Assembly (NCBI RefSeq): GCF_003245365.1
Contig: NZ_NBIU01000001.1
Coordinates: 115,592-179,591 of the forward strand
Direction of reading: 5' to 3'
Length of the DNA stretch: 64,000 bases
DNA from: Helicobacter valdiviensis
Lineage (GTDB): Bacteria; Campylobacterota; Campylobacteria; Campylobacterales; Helicobacteraceae
Below, in pieces: positions 1-9,592 of the stretch; position 1 is the first letter of the stretch, and every line of letters starts with the position of its first letter. The position numbers were made by a program, and so were the translations under genes. The notes under the pieces were generated by a model. That model did not search any database. It saw nothing but the letters and a program-made list of their open reading frames with translations, and had not been told where the DNA came from.

Positions 1-1841
1 ATAAAGGAAGCTCTGGAGTAATGTTTAGTATTGATACAGAAACTGGCTTTAAAGATGCGGTATTTATCACTTCATCTTGGGGACTTGGAGAAAATGTAGT
101 AGGTGGAACAGTAAATCCTGATGAATTTTATGTATTCAAACCTGCACTAGAGCTTGGTAAGCGTCCTATTTTAAAAAGACAATTAGGCTATAAAAACATT
201 AAAATGGTTTATGCAGCACCTGGAGCAAAACATCCTACAAAAAATATTCCTACTACTGAAGAAGAATTGAAAAGCTTTTCTTTAAATGATGATGAGATTT
301 TAACGCTAGCAAGATATGCAATGCTTATTGAAAAACACTATTCTAAGGAAGCAGGAGAATATCGTCCTATGGATATGGAATGGGCAAAAGATGGAAATAG
401 TGGAGAAATCTTTATTGTTCAAGCGCGTCCTGAAACTGTCCAAAGTCAAAAAATGAAAAAACAAAATAATACTTTAGAGAAATATTTCTTTAAAAACAAA
501 GAAGAAAAAGAAGTTATTTTAAGCGGTAAAGCAGTAGGCGGAAAAATAGGGATAGGTAAAATTAGAGTAATTGACAATATTAACAATATGGGTGAGCTTA
601 AAAAAGGCGAGATTTTGGTTACTGATAATACAGATCCAGATTGGGAGCCTGCTATGAAAAAAGCCTCTGCTGTAATTACAAACCGTGGTGGTAGAACTTG
701 CCATGCTGCTATCGTAGCGAGGGAAATTGGTGTGCCTGCAATTGTTGGTGCAGTGGGTGCAACCGAAAAACTAGAAACAGGTATGGAAGTAACAGTCTCT
801 TGTGCAGAAGGCGAAGATGGATTTGTTTATCAAGGAATTCACGAATATGAAATAGAGAAAGTAGATTTAGCTTCGCTAGAACAACCTAAAACTAAAATTT
901 ATATGAATATTGGAAATCCTGAAAAAGCTTTTGCATTCTCCATGATTCCTAATAATGGAGTAGGGCTTGCTAGAATGGAATTTATTATTAATAATTATAT
1001 TAAAGCACACCCTTTAGCTTTAATTGAGTTACATAATGGAAATAAAGAATTTGATGGGGTAGAGGGTGTTAGAGAGATTATGGCAGGTTATGCTAATCCA
1101 AAAGATTTCTTTATTAAAAAGATTGCAGAAGGCGTTGGAATGATTGCAGCAGCATTTTACCCCAAACCTGTAATTGTCAGAACGAGCGATTTTAAATCTA
1201 ATGAATATTGCAGAATGGTAGGTGGAAAAGATTATGAACCCCACGAAGAAAATCCTATGATTGGTTATAGGGGGGCTAGTCGCTATTATTCTAAAGAATA
1301 TCTACAAGCTTTTGAATGGGAATGTCAAGCTTTAGCAATGGCTAGAAATGAAATGGGCTTTAGCAATATGAAAATTATGATTCCATTTTTAAGGACTCCA
1401 GAAGAAGGGAGACGCGTATTGGAGATTATGCGCAAAAATGGACTTGTGCAAGGCGAAAATGGACTTGAAGTTTATGTAATGTGTGAATTGCCTGTGAATG
1501 TGATTATGGCAGATGAATTCTTGCAACTCTTTGATGGCTTCTCTATTGGTTCTAATGACTTAACACAATTGACTTTAGGGGTAGATAGAGATGGAGAGCT
1601 TGTAAGTCATATTTTTGATGAAAGAAATCCAGCATTACTAAAAATGTTTAAACTAGCTATTGAGGCTTGCAAAAAGCAAAATAAATATTGCGGTATTTGC
1701 GGACAAGCACCTAGTGATTATCCAGAGATTGCAGAATTTTTAGTAGAGAATGGCATTTCTTCTATTTCTTTAAATCCAGATTCTGTGATTGAAACTTGGG
1801 ATAGAATTGTTAAGCTTGAAAAAAGACTTAACATTTCTTAA
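1..1841 (+). CDS. ppsA: Phosphoenolpyruvate synthase, 5' end outside window
   Basis: Makes phosphoenolpyruvate from pyruvate and ATP, the entry step of gluconeogenesis, in the cytoplasm. The frame is open from base 3, before the first ATG at 21, and those codons read KGSSGV ahead of [10 protein letters not shown], which matches the interior of PpsA. About 610 of the usual ~800 residues are therefore present and the ATP-grasp N-terminus is missing. The phosphohistidine segment [13 protein letters not shown] lies near residues 220-235 (counted from base 21). The C-terminal PEP-binding barrel shows [17 protein letters not shown] and [10 protein letters not shown], with the catalytic Cys. The gene ends just before a hairpin terminator. 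Assignment is very secure; only the true start cannot be seen. Confidence 0.96.
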   Translation, partial: KGSSGVMFSIDTETGFKDAVFITSSWGLGENVVGGTVNPDEFYVFKPALELGKRPILKRQLGYKNIKMVYAAPGAKHPTKNIPTTEEELKSFSLNDDEILTLARYAMLIEKHYSKEAGEYRPMDMEWAKDGNSGEIFIVQARPETVQSQKMKKQNNTLEKYFFKNKEEKEVILSGKAVGGKIGIGKIRVIDNINNMGELKKGEILVTDNTDPDWEPAMKKASAVITNRGGRTCHAAIVAREIGVPAIVGAVGATEKLETGMEVTVSCAEGEDGFVYQGIHEYEIEKVDLASLEQPKTKIYMNIGNPEKAFAFSMIPNNGVGLARMEFIINNYIKAHPLALIELHNGNKEFDGVEGVREIMAGYANPKDFFIKKIAEGVGMIAAAFYPKPVIVRTSDFKSNEYCRMVGGKDYEPHEENPMIGYRGASRYYSKEYLQAFEWECQALAMARNEMGFSNMKIMIPFLRTPEEGRRVLEIMRKNGLVQGENGLEVYVMCELPVNVIMADEFLQLFDGFSIGSNDLTQLTLGVDRDGELVSHIFDERNPALLKMFKLAIEACKKQNKYCGICGQAPSDYPEIAEFLVENGISSISLNPDSVIETWDRIVKLEKRLNIS

Positions 1842-1867
1842 AAAGCAAGAATCTCTCTTGCTTTATT
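1842..1867 (+). terminator. Rho-independent terminator after ppsA
   Basis: A perfect 9-bp inverted repeat AAAGCAAGA / TCTTGCTTT with a 5-nt loop begins right after the ppsA stop codon and runs into a short T-rich stretch. Confidence 0.75.
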
Positions 1868-1925
1868 GAAACTTAAATAAAAAATCTAATATTTTTTCTA
1901 AATTTCTTTGAATATTGTTAAATAT

Positions 1926-1931
1926 TATAAT
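1926..1931 (+). promoter_or_regulatory. -10 box of serB promoter
   Basis: A perfect TATAAT lies 33 nt before the chosen serB start, in an AT-rich stretch after the ppsA terminator. No clear -35 is seen, which is usual for sigma-70 promoters of this group. Confidence 0.6.
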
Positions 1932-1958
1932 GCAAATAAATAATTGAAAAGGATAAAT

Positions 1959-2579
1959 TTGAAATTAGCTGTATTTGATTTTGATTCTACATTAATGGAT
2001 GGAGAAACCATTGATCTCTTAGCACAAGCACATGGAAGTTTTGAAGAAGTAAGAAAGATTACAAAAGATGCTATGAATGGTGATTTAGATTTTTATCATA
2101 GTTTAAAAAGACGCGTAGCTACATTAGAGGGAATGCCTTTAAAACTTGTCCTAGAAGTGTGTGAAAACTTAACATATAATCCAGGTGCCAAAGAATTAAT
2201 CCAAGCTTTAAAAGAAAAAGATTATAAGGTTGTAGTTTTTAGTGGAGGATTTGATGAGGGAGTTTGCGCGGGAAGAAAAGCATTGGGCTATGATATTCAT
2301 TTTAGCAATACCTTGCACCATAATCATGGCTTCTTAACAGGTTCTGTAGGGGGAGAGATGATGTTTTCATATTCCAAAGGAAGAATGTTGAATAAGATTC
2401 AATCTTTATTGGGTATAAGCTATGAAGATACCATTGTAGTGGGAGATGGAGCAAATGATATTTCTATGTTCCAATACGCATACAAAAGAGTGGCTTTTTG
2501 TGCAAAGGATGTCTTAAAAAAGGCTGCAAATATTGTGGTTGATGAAAAAGACTTATCAATAATCAAACAATATATTTAA
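1959..2579 (+). CDS. serB: Phosphoserine phosphatase
   Basis: HAD-family phosphatase that removes phosphate from L-phosphoserine, the last step of serine synthesis. Motif I is VFDFDSTLMDGETID at the N-terminus. Motif II is the S/G pair in VVFSGGFDEG, and motif III is GDGANDISMF near residue 165. The length of 206 residues fits the short SerB form. I chose the TTG at 1959 because AAAAGGA sits 5-6 nt upstream and the protein then begins MKLAVFDFDST, as in relatives. An in-frame TTG at 1944 would place the ribosome binding site inside the gene. It stands alone between the ppsA terminator and tal, 19 nt upstream of tal, so co-transcription with tal is likely. Confidence 0.9.
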   Translation: MKLAVFDFDSTLMDGETIDLLAQAHGSFEEVRKITKDAMNGDLDFYHSLKRRVATLEGMPLKLVLEVCENLTYNPGAKELIQALKEKDYKVVVFSGGFDEGVCAGRKALGYDIHFSNTLHHNHGFLTGSVGGEMMFSYSKGRMLNKIQSLLGISYEDTIVVGDGANDISMFQYAYKRVAFCAKDVLKKAANIVVDEKDLSIIKQYI

Positions 2580-2598
2580 TTTATTTTAAGGATTAAAA

Positions 2599-3600
2599 AT
2601 GCAAAGTAATTTTTCATTTTCTTTATGGTGTGATTTTATTGAAAGAGAGTTTTTAGAAAAAGATTTTTCTAAAATGGTTGCAGGTGATGTGGTTAAAGGA
2701 GCTACAAGTAATCCTATTATTTTCCAGCAAGCCTTAAGTAAAGATAGCTATAAAAAACAAAAAGAAGAGCTTAAAGGAAAAAATAAAAAAGAAATCTATG
2801 AAACTTTAGCAAAAAGCGACATTCAAAGAGCTGCTGAAATTTTATTACCTCTTTTTAAAAATAATCCTAATGATGGTTATGTTAGTTTAGAGGTAGATCC
2901 TAATTTGTGTGATGATGCTAAAGCTACTATAGAAGAGGGTGAAAGATTGTTTCAAGAAATCAATTATCCCAATGTGATGATAAAAATACCTGCCACAAAA
3001 GCAGGCTATGAAGCTATGGAGGCTTTGATAGCTAAGGGGATTTCAGTAAATGCTACTTTGGTTTTTACTAAAGAGCAAACAATTTCTTGTATGGAAGCCT
3101 TTAAAAAAGGTTATGAGGTTTTAAAAACACAAAGCAATAGGGCAATTAAAGACTACCCAAGAGCAGTTGTAAGCGTATTTGTATCGCGTTTGGATAGAAA
3201 ATGCGATACAGTTTTAAAACAAAATAATCTACCTACTGCTACTTTAGGTATCAAAAATGCTCAATACCTTTATCATATTATTAATAATTATGAATTGCCT
3301 TGTGTGAGAACACTTTTTGCAAGCACAGGAGTAAAAGGGAATGACTTAGAGCCTAGCTATTATATAAAAGAACTTTACCATACACACTCTATTAATACCG
3401 CACCTCTACATACTATTGAAGCCTTTATGCAAGTTAATGATTTGCAAGAGGCTTATTTGCCTAGCGTTGAAAAACTAGAAGAATATTACAAAAACATTCA
3501 AGAGGCAGGGATTGATTTAGAAATGGTTTGTAAAGAATTAATAGAGCAGGGCTTAGAAGATTTTAAAATTGCATTTGCAAAAATTTTAGAAAGTCTTTAA
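2599..3600 (+). CDS. tal: Transaldolase
   Basis: Pentose-phosphate enzyme that transfers a dihydroxyacetone unit between sedoheptulose-7-P and glyceraldehyde-3-P. The Schiff-base lysine is in NVMIKIPATKAGYEAM near residue 130. The N-terminal GATSNPIIFQQA and the mid-protein SVFVSRLDRKCD are typical of the Tal family. Length is 333 residues, normal for the long bacterial type. AAGGATTAAAA precedes the ATG. The order tal-rplY-pth-lptG that starts here is the same as in Helicobacter pylori, which supports the identification. A separate promoter lies between tal and rplY. Confidence 0.95.
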   Translation: MQSNFSFSLWCDFIEREFLEKDFSKMVAGDVVKGATSNPIIFQQALSKDSYKKQKEELKGKNKKEIYETLAKSDIQRAAEILLPLFKNNPNDGYVSLEVDPNLCDDAKATIEEGERLFQEINYPNVMIKIPATKAGYEAMEALIAKGISVNATLVFTKEQTISCMEAFKKGYEVLKTQSNRAIKDYPRAVVSVFVSRLDRKCDTVLKQNNLPTATLGIKNAQYLYHIINNYELPCVRTLFASTGVKGNDLEPSYYIKELYHTHSINTAPLHTIEAFMQVNDLQEAYLPSVEKLEEYYKNIQEAGIDLEMVCKELIEQGLEDFKIAFAKILESL

Positions 3601-3628
3601 AATTAAAGTAGTTTTTAACAAAAAAGGC

Positions 3629-3634
3629 TATAAT
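3629..3634 (+). promoter_or_regulatory. -10 box of rplY operon promoter
   Basis: Perfect TATAAT in the 68-nt gap between tal and rplY, 35 nt before the rplY ATG. It would drive rplY-pth-lptG, whose genes are almost contiguous. Confidence 0.6.
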
Positions 3635-3668
3635 TAGCACTTTTATTTTAACTTAGTAAGGAAAAAGA

Positions 3669-4205
3669 ATGTTAAGCGGAATAATTAGAGAGAGTATTTC
3701 AAAGGCTGAAGTAAAACAGTTGAGAAAAAATGGTTATCTAATTGCCAACATTTATGGTAAAGGCAAAGAAAATATCCATTGTGCTTTTAAGAGAAATGAT
3801 TTTATTCGTGAAGTAAAGAATAAAACAGATTTAATTTTTAATGTAGAAGTAGCTTCTAAAGAATATCCAGTAGTTATTCAAGAATATCAAAAAGATCCTA
3901 TCACAAGCGAAATTATCCATGTGGATTTAATGCTAGCCCAAAAAGGTATTGAAGCAAAATATTCTGTAAAAGTAAGAACAGTAGGTGTGCCTAAGGGTTT
4001 AAAAAATAAAGGTGCTTTGATTATTTCTAAAAAGAGAATTAAAGTAAAATCTGCTCCTGAAAATTTACCAAAAGATTACGAAATTAATGTAAGTGATTTG
4101 GATGTGGGCGATGTAGTATTGGTGCGCGATTTGCCACAAACTGCAGGTGTAAAAATTGTAGAGCGTGATGATGTTGCTATCGTAGGTGTTGTTAAATCAC
4201 GCTAA
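3669..4205 (+). CDS. rplY: 50S ribosomal protein L25/general stress protein Ctc
   Basis: Ribosomal protein that binds 5S rRNA at the central protuberance of the large subunit. The 178-residue length shows the long Ctc/TL5 type: an N-terminal L25 domain (about residues 1-95) followed by the beta-rich TL5 C-terminal domain with NVSDLDVGDVVLVRDLP. AAGGAAAAAG precedes the ATG. It is followed after only 9 nt by pth, so both are probably made from one mRNA, a common pairing in bacteria. Confidence 0.95.
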   Translation: MLSGIIRESISKAEVKQLRKNGYLIANIYGKGKENIHCAFKRNDFIREVKNKTDLIFNVEVASKEYPVVIQEYQKDPITSEIIHVDLMLAQKGIEAKYSVKVRTVGVPKGLKNKGALIISKKRIKVKSAPENLPKDYEINVSDLDVGDVVLVRDLPQTAGVKIVERDDVAIVGVVKSR

Positions 4206-4214
4206 TTTTTTAAA

Positions 4215-4790
4215 ATGTTTTTAGTTGTCGGTTTAGGAAATCCAGGTAATAAATACGAAAATAACCGCCACAATATAGGCTTTAAAATCATAGATTCTTT
4301 AATGGAAGATTTTAAAGCCATTCATATTTCTAACAAAGACTTTTTAGGTGAGCTTTATAAATCTCATAATCTTCTTTTTTTAAAACCTACTACCTTTATG
4401 AATTTGTCAGGAAAATCCGTTTTAGCGGTAAAAAATTTTTATAAAGTGCAAGATATTTTAGTATTGCATGATGAATTGGATTTGCCTTTTGGTAGCATTA
4501 AATTTAAATATGGTGGAAGCAGTGGAGGGCATAATGGATTAAAATCTATAGATGCACTGTGTGGAAATTTATATTACCGTTTGCGTTATGGAATTGGCAA
4601 ACCATTAGAAAAGGAAAAGGTAATTTCTTGGGTGCTAGAAGATTTTACAAAAGAAGAAATAAAACTCCAAAAAGACTTAATTTTACATTGCATAAAAGCA
4701 ATTAAAGAGATAATAAAGTTACAAAATCCACAAGAATTAGCAAGTAAGATAAGTGCCCATTTTACTTTAAATGCAAAAAAAGAGGGATAA
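4215..4790 (+). CDS. pth: Peptidyl-tRNA hydrolase
   Basis: Releases peptides from peptidyl-tRNA that drops off the ribosome, recycling tRNA in the cytoplasm. The signature GLGNPGNKYENNRHNIGF contains the catalytic His at about residue 19. FMNLSGKSV holds the substrate-binding Asn, and LVLHDELDLPFG the conserved Asp near residue 93. The 191-residue length is normal. No strong ribosome binding site is seen upstream, consistent with translation coupled to rplY. Its TAA shares one base with the ATG of the next gene. Confidence 0.96.
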   Translation: MFLVVGLGNPGNKYENNRHNIGFKIIDSLMEDFKAIHISNKDFLGELYKSHNLLFLKPTTFMNLSGKSVLAVKNFYKVQDILVLHDELDLPFGSIKFKYGGSSGGHNGLKSIDALCGNLYYRLRYGIGKPLEKEKVISWVLEDFTKEEIKLQKDLILHCIKAIKEIIKLQNPQELASKISAHFTLNAKKEG

Positions 4791-5863
4791 TGAAACTATT
4801 TACGCGTTATATTGTTTTTTTGTATTTAAAGTATTTTTTTATTTTTTTTGCATCTTTGGAATGCTTTTTTGTGGTAGTAGATTTAGCAAAATATCTTGAT
4901 AGATTACCAAGTTCTGCTAATTTAATGGTATTGCTTATTTTTTATGATTTTTTGTATGCAAGCAATTTTATTTTACCCCTTGCTTTAATTTTGGCACAAA
5001 TTGTTCTTTTTTTGGCTCTTGTTAAAAATTCTCAATTTACTGCTTTTTTGGCATTAGGCTATACCAAAATAAAACTTTTCTTGCCTGTTTTTATAAGTGC
5101 ATTTTTACTAACTTGCGTTTATGTGCTTTTGAATTTTACCTCTTTTGCATACGCAAAAGAAAAGATTGATATGATTGTAGATCAAGGTTTTTTAGGAGAT
5201 TTTAAAAAAGATCTTTTTGTAAAATACGATCATTCCTATGTATATTTTGGTCGTATTTTTCCTTTTTTAAAGAGTGCTGAAAACATTAAAGTATATGAAT
5301 TTAATAGTGAAGGCACCCAGTTAGAGCGTATTTTAGAATCGCAAAAGGCAACTTTTAATAATAACGAGTGGATTTTAGAAAATGTTAGCATTAAACAAAT
5401 AAAAAATATTCTTAAGTTAGGAGAGACACCTCTTAATATAGAAGAACAAGCAGAGTATAAAATCTTAAGCGGTTTTAAACCAAAAATTTTAGATAGCATT
5501 TATGAGCAAGAAAATGGTATGTCTATTTTAGATGCGTATGAGGCAATTTTCTTATTAAAAAACCAAGAAATTAACACACAAAAAATGCGTGGAGTTTTGT
5601 ATTCTTTGGTATTTTTTCCATTTTTTGCACCTTTAATTATGGTAATTTTGGCCTATTTTGTGCCAAACTCTAATCGTTATTGTAATCTTGTGGCAAATGC
5701 TTTAGGAATGATTTTAATGGTCTTGGTGGTTTGGGGAATCTTTTTTGGATTTTCAAGACTCTCAATGAGTGGTTTTTTACAGCCTGAAATTAGCATTTTA
5801 GGACCTGTAATCTTACTAGGGTTAAGTAGCATTTGGATGTTTTTTAAACTAAGTAAAGTTTGA
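4790..5863 (+). CDS. lptG: LptF/LptG-family LPS transport permease
   Basis: Inner-membrane permease of the YjgP/YjgQ family, which with LptB extracts lipopolysaccharide from the inner membrane and passes it to the periplasmic bridge. The sequence has the family layout: about three membrane segments in residues 1-120, a periplasmic beta-jellyroll of ~150 residues, and three C-terminal membrane segments. Length is 357 residues. The ATG overlaps the pth stop by one base (TAATG), so translation is coupled. Whether this is LptF or LptG cannot be decided from the sequence alone; the position after pth matches the H. pylori homologue. Confidence 0.82.
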   Translation: MKLFTRYIVFLYLKYFFIFFASLECFFVVVDLAKYLDRLPSSANLMVLLIFYDFLYASNFILPLALILAQIVLFLALVKNSQFTAFLALGYTKIKLFLPVFISAFLLTCVYVLLNFTSFAYAKEKIDMIVDQGFLGDFKKDLFVKYDHSYVYFGRIFPFLKSAENIKVYEFNSEGTQLERILESQKATFNNNEWILENVSIKQIKNILKLGETPLNIEEQAEYKILSGFKPKILDSIYEQENGMSILDAYEAIFLLKNQEINTQKMRGVLYSLVFFPFFAPLIMVILAYFVPNSNRYCNLVANALGMILMVLVVWGIFFGFSRLSMSGFLQPEISILGPVILLGLSSIWMFFKLSKV

Positions 5864-5868
5864 TTTGT

Positions 5869-5874
5869 TATAAT
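5869..5874 (+). promoter_or_regulatory. -10 box of purH promoter
   Basis: TATAAT preceded by TTTGT, 32 nt before the purH ATG and just after the lptG stop. Confidence 0.55.
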
Positions 5875-5905
5875 CCAAATTTATTTTAATTGATGAGGAA
5901 GTAGA

Positions 5906-7438
5906 ATGACAGCACTTTTAAGTGTGAGCGATAAGAATGGAATAGTTGCTTTTGCTAAAGAATTAATAGAACTTGGATATGAGATTTTATCTACAGGTGG
6001 AACACTAAAAACTCTAAAAGAAAATGGCTTAGAAGTTTTAGATGTAAGTAGTTATACACAAAGTCCAGAAATGTTTGATGGCAGGGTAAAAACCTTACAC
6101 CCAAAAATTCATGGAGGAATTTTACACAGAAGAGAATTGCAAGAAGATGTGAAAGTGGCTAAAGAATTTGGCATTAAAGATATTTCCTTAGTTTGTGTCA
6201 ATCTTTATCCCTTTAAAGAAACTATAGAAAAAACGGATGATTTTGATGAAATTATTGAAAATATTGATATAGGTGGTCCTTCAATGGTTAGGGCTGCTGC
6301 TAAAAACTTCCAATCTGTTTTGATAGTTACAGATACAAATGATTATAAAGAAGTAATAGAGCGTTTAAAAAGAAATGAAAATACGCTAGAGTTCCGTCAA
6401 GCAATGATGATAAAAGCCTATGAGCATACTGCAAACTATGATTGTATGATTGCAAATTATATGAATGCAAGATTTAAAGGTGGTTTTGGAAATAAACACT
6501 TTATTTATGGAACTTTAGTAGCGCCTACACGCTATGGAGAAAATCCACACCAAAAAGGAGCTTATTATGAGTTTGATAAATTTTATTCTAACGATTTTAA
6601 AGCCCTAAAAGGTGAAATCAGTTTTAATAATCTAACCGATATTAACAATGCAGTTAAAATTGCTTCAAGCTTTGGAACTTCTCCTGCAGTTTGTATTGTA
6701 AAACATGCAAATCCTTGTGGTTTTGCCATTAAAGAAACGCTTTTGGATTCCTATAAAGAAGCCTTAAAATGCGATAGCGTTTCAGCTTATGGGGGTGTAG
6801 TAGCTATAAATGGAGAAGTAAATCAAGAATTAGCAGAAGAGATTAATAAAATTTTTATTGAAGTTTTAATAGCACCAAGCATTACAAAAGAAGCTTTAAG
6901 TGTATTTGAAAACAAAAAAAAGATTAAAATTTTTGTATGCGGTGGAGAATATTTAAAATTCCCTAAAGACAAATATGATTTTAAACATATTGAAGGTGGA
7001 TTTGTATTGCAAGATAGCGATAGTGTAGGGGAGAATGAAGTAAGAGATGCTAAATGTGTTAGTAAGCTAGAAGCCACAAAAGAACAAAAAAGGGATTTAG
7101 AGATTGCTTATAAAGTGGCTTCTTTAGTCAAATCAAATTGTGTTGTTTATGTGAAAAATAATGCAATGGTAGCTGTGGGCATGGGGATGACAAGCCGTGT
7201 AGATGCTGCAAAGAGCGCGATTAGAAAAGCACAAGAAATGGGACTAGATTTAAAAGGTTGCGTTTTGGCAAGTGAAGCATTTTTTCCTTTTAAAGACAGC
7301 ATAGAAGAAGCCCATAAAGCAGGTGTGAGTGCTATTATTGAGCCAGGTGGTAGCATTAGAGATGATGAAGTAATTGCATGTGCTAATGAACTTGGAATGT
7401 CCTTATATTTTAGCGGAGTAAGGCATTTCTTACACTAG
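5906..7438 (+). CDS. purH: Bifunctional AICAR transformylase/IMP cyclohydrolase
   Basis: Catalyses the last two steps of de novo IMP synthesis. The N-terminal MGS-like cyclohydrolase domain (about residues 1-190) includes STGGTLKTL and [16 protein letters not shown]. The AICARFT domain follows, with the catalytic KHANPCGFA near residue 270. The C-terminus has [13 protein letters not shown], typical of PurH. Length of 510 residues is normal. GATGAGGAAGTAG precedes the ATG. Only 16 nt separate it from the ABC transporter genes, so some read-through is likely although the functions are unrelated. Confidence 0.97.
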   Translation: MTALLSVSDKNGIVAFAKELIELGYEILSTGGTLKTLKENGLEVLDVSSYTQSPEMFDGRVKTLHPKIHGGILHRRELQEDVKVAKEFGIKDISLVCVNLYPFKETIEKTDDFDEIIENIDIGGPSMVRAAAKNFQSVLIVTDTNDYKEVIERLKRNENTLEFRQAMMIKAYEHTANYDCMIANYMNARFKGGFGNKHFIYGTLVAPTRYGENPHQKGAYYEFDKFYSNDFKALKGEISFNNLTDINNAVKIASSFGTSPAVCIVKHANPCGFAIKETLLDSYKEALKCDSVSAYGGVVAINGEVNQELAEEINKIFIEVLIAPSITKEALSVFENKKKIKIFVCGGEYLKFPKDKYDFKHIEGGFVLQDSDSVGENEVRDAKCVSKLEATKEQKRDLEIAYKVASLVKSNCVVYVKNNAMVAVGMGMTSRVDAAKSAIRKAQEMGLDLKGCVLASEAFFPFKDSIEEAHKAGVSAIIEPGGSIRDDEVIACANELGMSLYFSGVRHFLH

Positions 7439-7454
7439 GATTTAGGGGATAATT

Positions 7455-8108
7455 TTGTTTGATTGGGAATTTATCTTACAATCCATTCCAGCTTTTAGCA
7501 AAGCGTTATGGCTAACGCTCCATCTTTCATTTTTTGGAATAGCCTTGGCGATTATTTTTGGCTTTTTTGTGGCATTGGTGCAGTATTACAAGATTAAATA
7601 TTTAAAAACATTTGTAAATATTTATGTAGAAATTTCAAGAAATACACCCATGCTGATACAACTTTTTTTTATTTATTATGGGCTTTCGCGACTTGGTTTA
7701 AAGCTTGAAGCTTATACTTGTGCTATTTGTGCAGTTGTATTTTTGGGAGGAAGCTATATGGCAGAATCTTTTCGTTCTGGATTTGAGGCTGTAAGCAAGA
7801 TACAAATTGAATCTGCCAAAAGTTTAGGGCTAGAGAATTTGCAAATTTTATTTTTTATTACATTGCCTCAAGCTCTTGTTGTAAGTTTGCCTTATATTGG
7901 AGCAAATGTAATCTTTTTGCTTAAAGAAACTTCTGTAGTAACTGCTATTGCATTGCCTGATGTTTTATATGTCACTAAAGACATTATTGGAACTTATAGC
8001 AAAACAAATGAAGCTTTTTTATTGCTTATTGCTTGTTATTTAATTGTGCTTTTACCTATTTCTATTCTTTTTTCTGGCCTAGAAAAATATTATAAAAAAA
8101 GGCTATAG
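7455..8108 (+). CDS. Polar amino-acid ABC transporter permease 1
   Basis: Inner-membrane permease of the HisMQ/GlnP family that forms half of the channel of an amino-acid importer. The 217-residue protein has about five membrane segments. The EAA loop, IQIESAKSLGLENLQILFFI near residues 120-140, docks with the ATPase. The start is TTG at 7455 with AGGGGAT 5 nt upstream. The next gene begins directly at the following base. Gene order permease-permease-ATPase matches the Campylobacter jejuni paq cluster (Cj0467-0469), so it may be PaqP-like. The substrate cannot be read from the permease. Confidence 0.88.
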   Translation: MFDWEFILQSIPAFSKALWLTLHLSFFGIALAIIFGFFVALVQYYKIKYLKTFVNIYVEISRNTPMLIQLFFIYYGLSRLGLKLEAYTCAICAVVFLGGSYMAESFRSGFEAVSKIQIESAKSLGLENLQILFFITLPQALVVSLPYIGANVIFLLKETSVVTAIALPDVLYVTKDIIGTYSKTNEAFLLLIACYLIVLLPISILFSGLEKYYKKRL

Positions 8109-8762
8109 ATGGAGATTTTATTAGATTTTCAAAATATTAGACGCCTTATGCAAGGACTTTTTATTACTTTTGAAATTTCTTTTGTTGCTATATTTTTTTC
8201 TTGTATTTTTGGGTTTATTTTAGGGTATTTAATGAATGCAAAAAATCTTTTTGTAAGATTTACTTGTAATTTTTATTTAGAAGCAATTAGAATTATCCCT
8301 GTTTTGGCTTGGCTTTTTATTGTGTATTTTGGCCTTTCATCAATTTTTAGTTTTAGTGCTGTTGGAGCTTGTATCTTTGTTTTCAGTCTTTGGGGAATTG
8401 CGGAAATGGGAGATTTAGTAAGAGGTGCAATAAGCAGCTTACCCAAACACCAAATTGAAAGTGCAAGAGCATTAGGGTTAGGCGAGGTTAAAATACAAAT
8501 TTTCATTTTGCTCCCACAAGGCTTAAAAAGATTATTGCCTTCTTTAGTGAATCTTTTTACAAGAATGGTTAAAACTACATCATTGGCTGCTTTAATAGGT
8601 GTGAGTGATCTTTTGAAAATAGGGCAACAGATTATTGAAAATAATATCTTAGAAAATCCGTTTGCTAGTTTTTGGGTTTATGGAGGAATATTTTTGGCTT
8701 ATTTTTTATTATGTTATCCTCTCTCACTGTTTTCAAAAAAATTGGAAGATAGATTGCAATAA
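8109..8762 (+). CDS. Polar amino-acid ABC transporter permease 2
   Basis: Second permease of the same importer, also 217 residues with about five hydrophobic segments. Its EAA loop is HQIESARALGLGEVKIQIF near residues 115-135. It is a diverged paralogue of the preceding gene; the two are expected to form a heterodimer in the inner membrane. ATG starts on the base after the stop of the first permease. Paired permeases with one ATPase and one binding protein are standard for this transporter family. Confidence 0.88.
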   Translation: MEILLDFQNIRRLMQGLFITFEISFVAIFFSCIFGFILGYLMNAKNLFVRFTCNFYLEAIRIIPVLAWLFIVYFGLSSIFSFSAVGACIFVFSLWGIAEMGDLVRGAISSLPKHQIESARALGLGEVKIQIFILLPQGLKRLLPSLVNLFTRMVKTTSLAALIGVSDLLKIGQQIIENNILENPFASFWVYGGIFLAYFLLCYPLSLFSKKLEDRLQ

Positions 8763-8771
8763 GGAGTAAAA

Positions 8772-9527
8772 TTGTCTCATCATATTAGTAATGAAGTTTT
8801 ATTAGATATTAGACATTTAAAGAAAGACTTTGGAGAACATAAAATCCTAAAAGATGTTTCTTTAAAAGTTAAAAAAGGCGAAGTATGTGCAATTTTGGGA
8901 CCTAGTGGATGTGGCAAAAGCACATTTTTGCGTTGCATTAATGGATTAGAAGAAATTAGCGGAGGAGAAATTTATTTTAAAGGTGAGTTAATTTGTGGCA
9001 ATACTAAACCTAATTGGAGTAAATTAAGACAAAAAATTGGTATGGTATTTCAAAATTATGAACTTTTTCCACATTTAAGTGTTATGGAAAATATTTCTTT
9101 AGCACCTATAAAAGTGCAAAAAAGATCCAAAGAAGAAGTGTATCAGCAAGCACTAGAGTTGCTAGCAAGAGTGGGACTAGAAGATAAAAAAAACTTTTAT
9201 CCTAAAAATCTAAGTGGTGGACAAAAACAAAGAGTGGCAATCATAAGGGCTTTATGTATGAATCCTGAAATGATTTTGTTTGATGAAGTTACCGCATCTT
9301 TAGATCCTGAAATGGTAAAAGAGGTTTTAGAGGTAATCAAGGAATTAGCAAGCGAAGGAATGACTATGATACTTGTTACCCATGAGATGAAATTTGCACA
9401 AAATGTAGCAGATACCATTGTGTTTTTTGATGGTGGAGAAATAGCGGAAATTGCGAAGCCAGAAGAGTTTTTTGCAAAACCAAAAAGCAAAAGAGCGCAA
9501 AAATTTTTGAGTGTTTTTGACTTCTAA
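8772..9527 (+). CDS. Polar amino-acid ABC transporter ATP-binding protein
   Basis: Cytoplasmic ATPase that powers the importer (GlnQ/PaqQ type). Walker A is GPSGCGKST (around residue 43), the signature is LSGGQKQRVAI (around residue 146), Walker B is EMILFDEVTASLDPE, and the switch His is in LVTHEMKFA. Length is 251 residues. The start is TTG at 8772, with AAGGAG 6 nt upstream beginning right after the permease stop. An alternative start codon is also used by the first permease gene of this operon. A promoter-like site separates it from the binding-protein gene. Confidence 0.92.
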   Translation: MSHHISNEVLLDIRHLKKDFGEHKILKDVSLKVKKGEVCAILGPSGCGKSTFLRCINGLEEISGGEIYFKGELICGNTKPNWSKLRQKIGMVFQNYELFPHLSVMENISLAPIKVQKRSKEEVYQQALELLARVGLEDKKNFYPKNLSGGQKQRVAIIRALCMNPEMILFDEVTASLDPEMVKEVLEVIKELASEGMTMILVTHEMKFAQNVADTIVFFDGGEIAEIAKPEEFFAKPKSKRAQKFLSVFDF

Positions 9528-9550
9528 AACCTAAAAATAAAAGTTTTTCT

Positions 9551-9559
9551 TGCTAAAAT
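9551..9559 (+). promoter_or_regulatory. Extended -10 upstream of binding-protein gene
   Basis: TGCTAAAAT, an extended -10 (TG-N-TAAAAT), lies 33 nt before the ATG of the binding-lipoprotein gene. It would allow separate, higher expression of the binding protein. Confidence 0.5.
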
Positions 9560-9592
9560 AGGCGGGTAAAATTTTTATTTAAGGTTGATTTA

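Noticed and set aside
1944..1958. Longer serB start at TTG 1944
   Set aside because: The AAAAGGA ribosome binding site would then lie inside the coding sequence; TTG 1959 fits spacing and family length.
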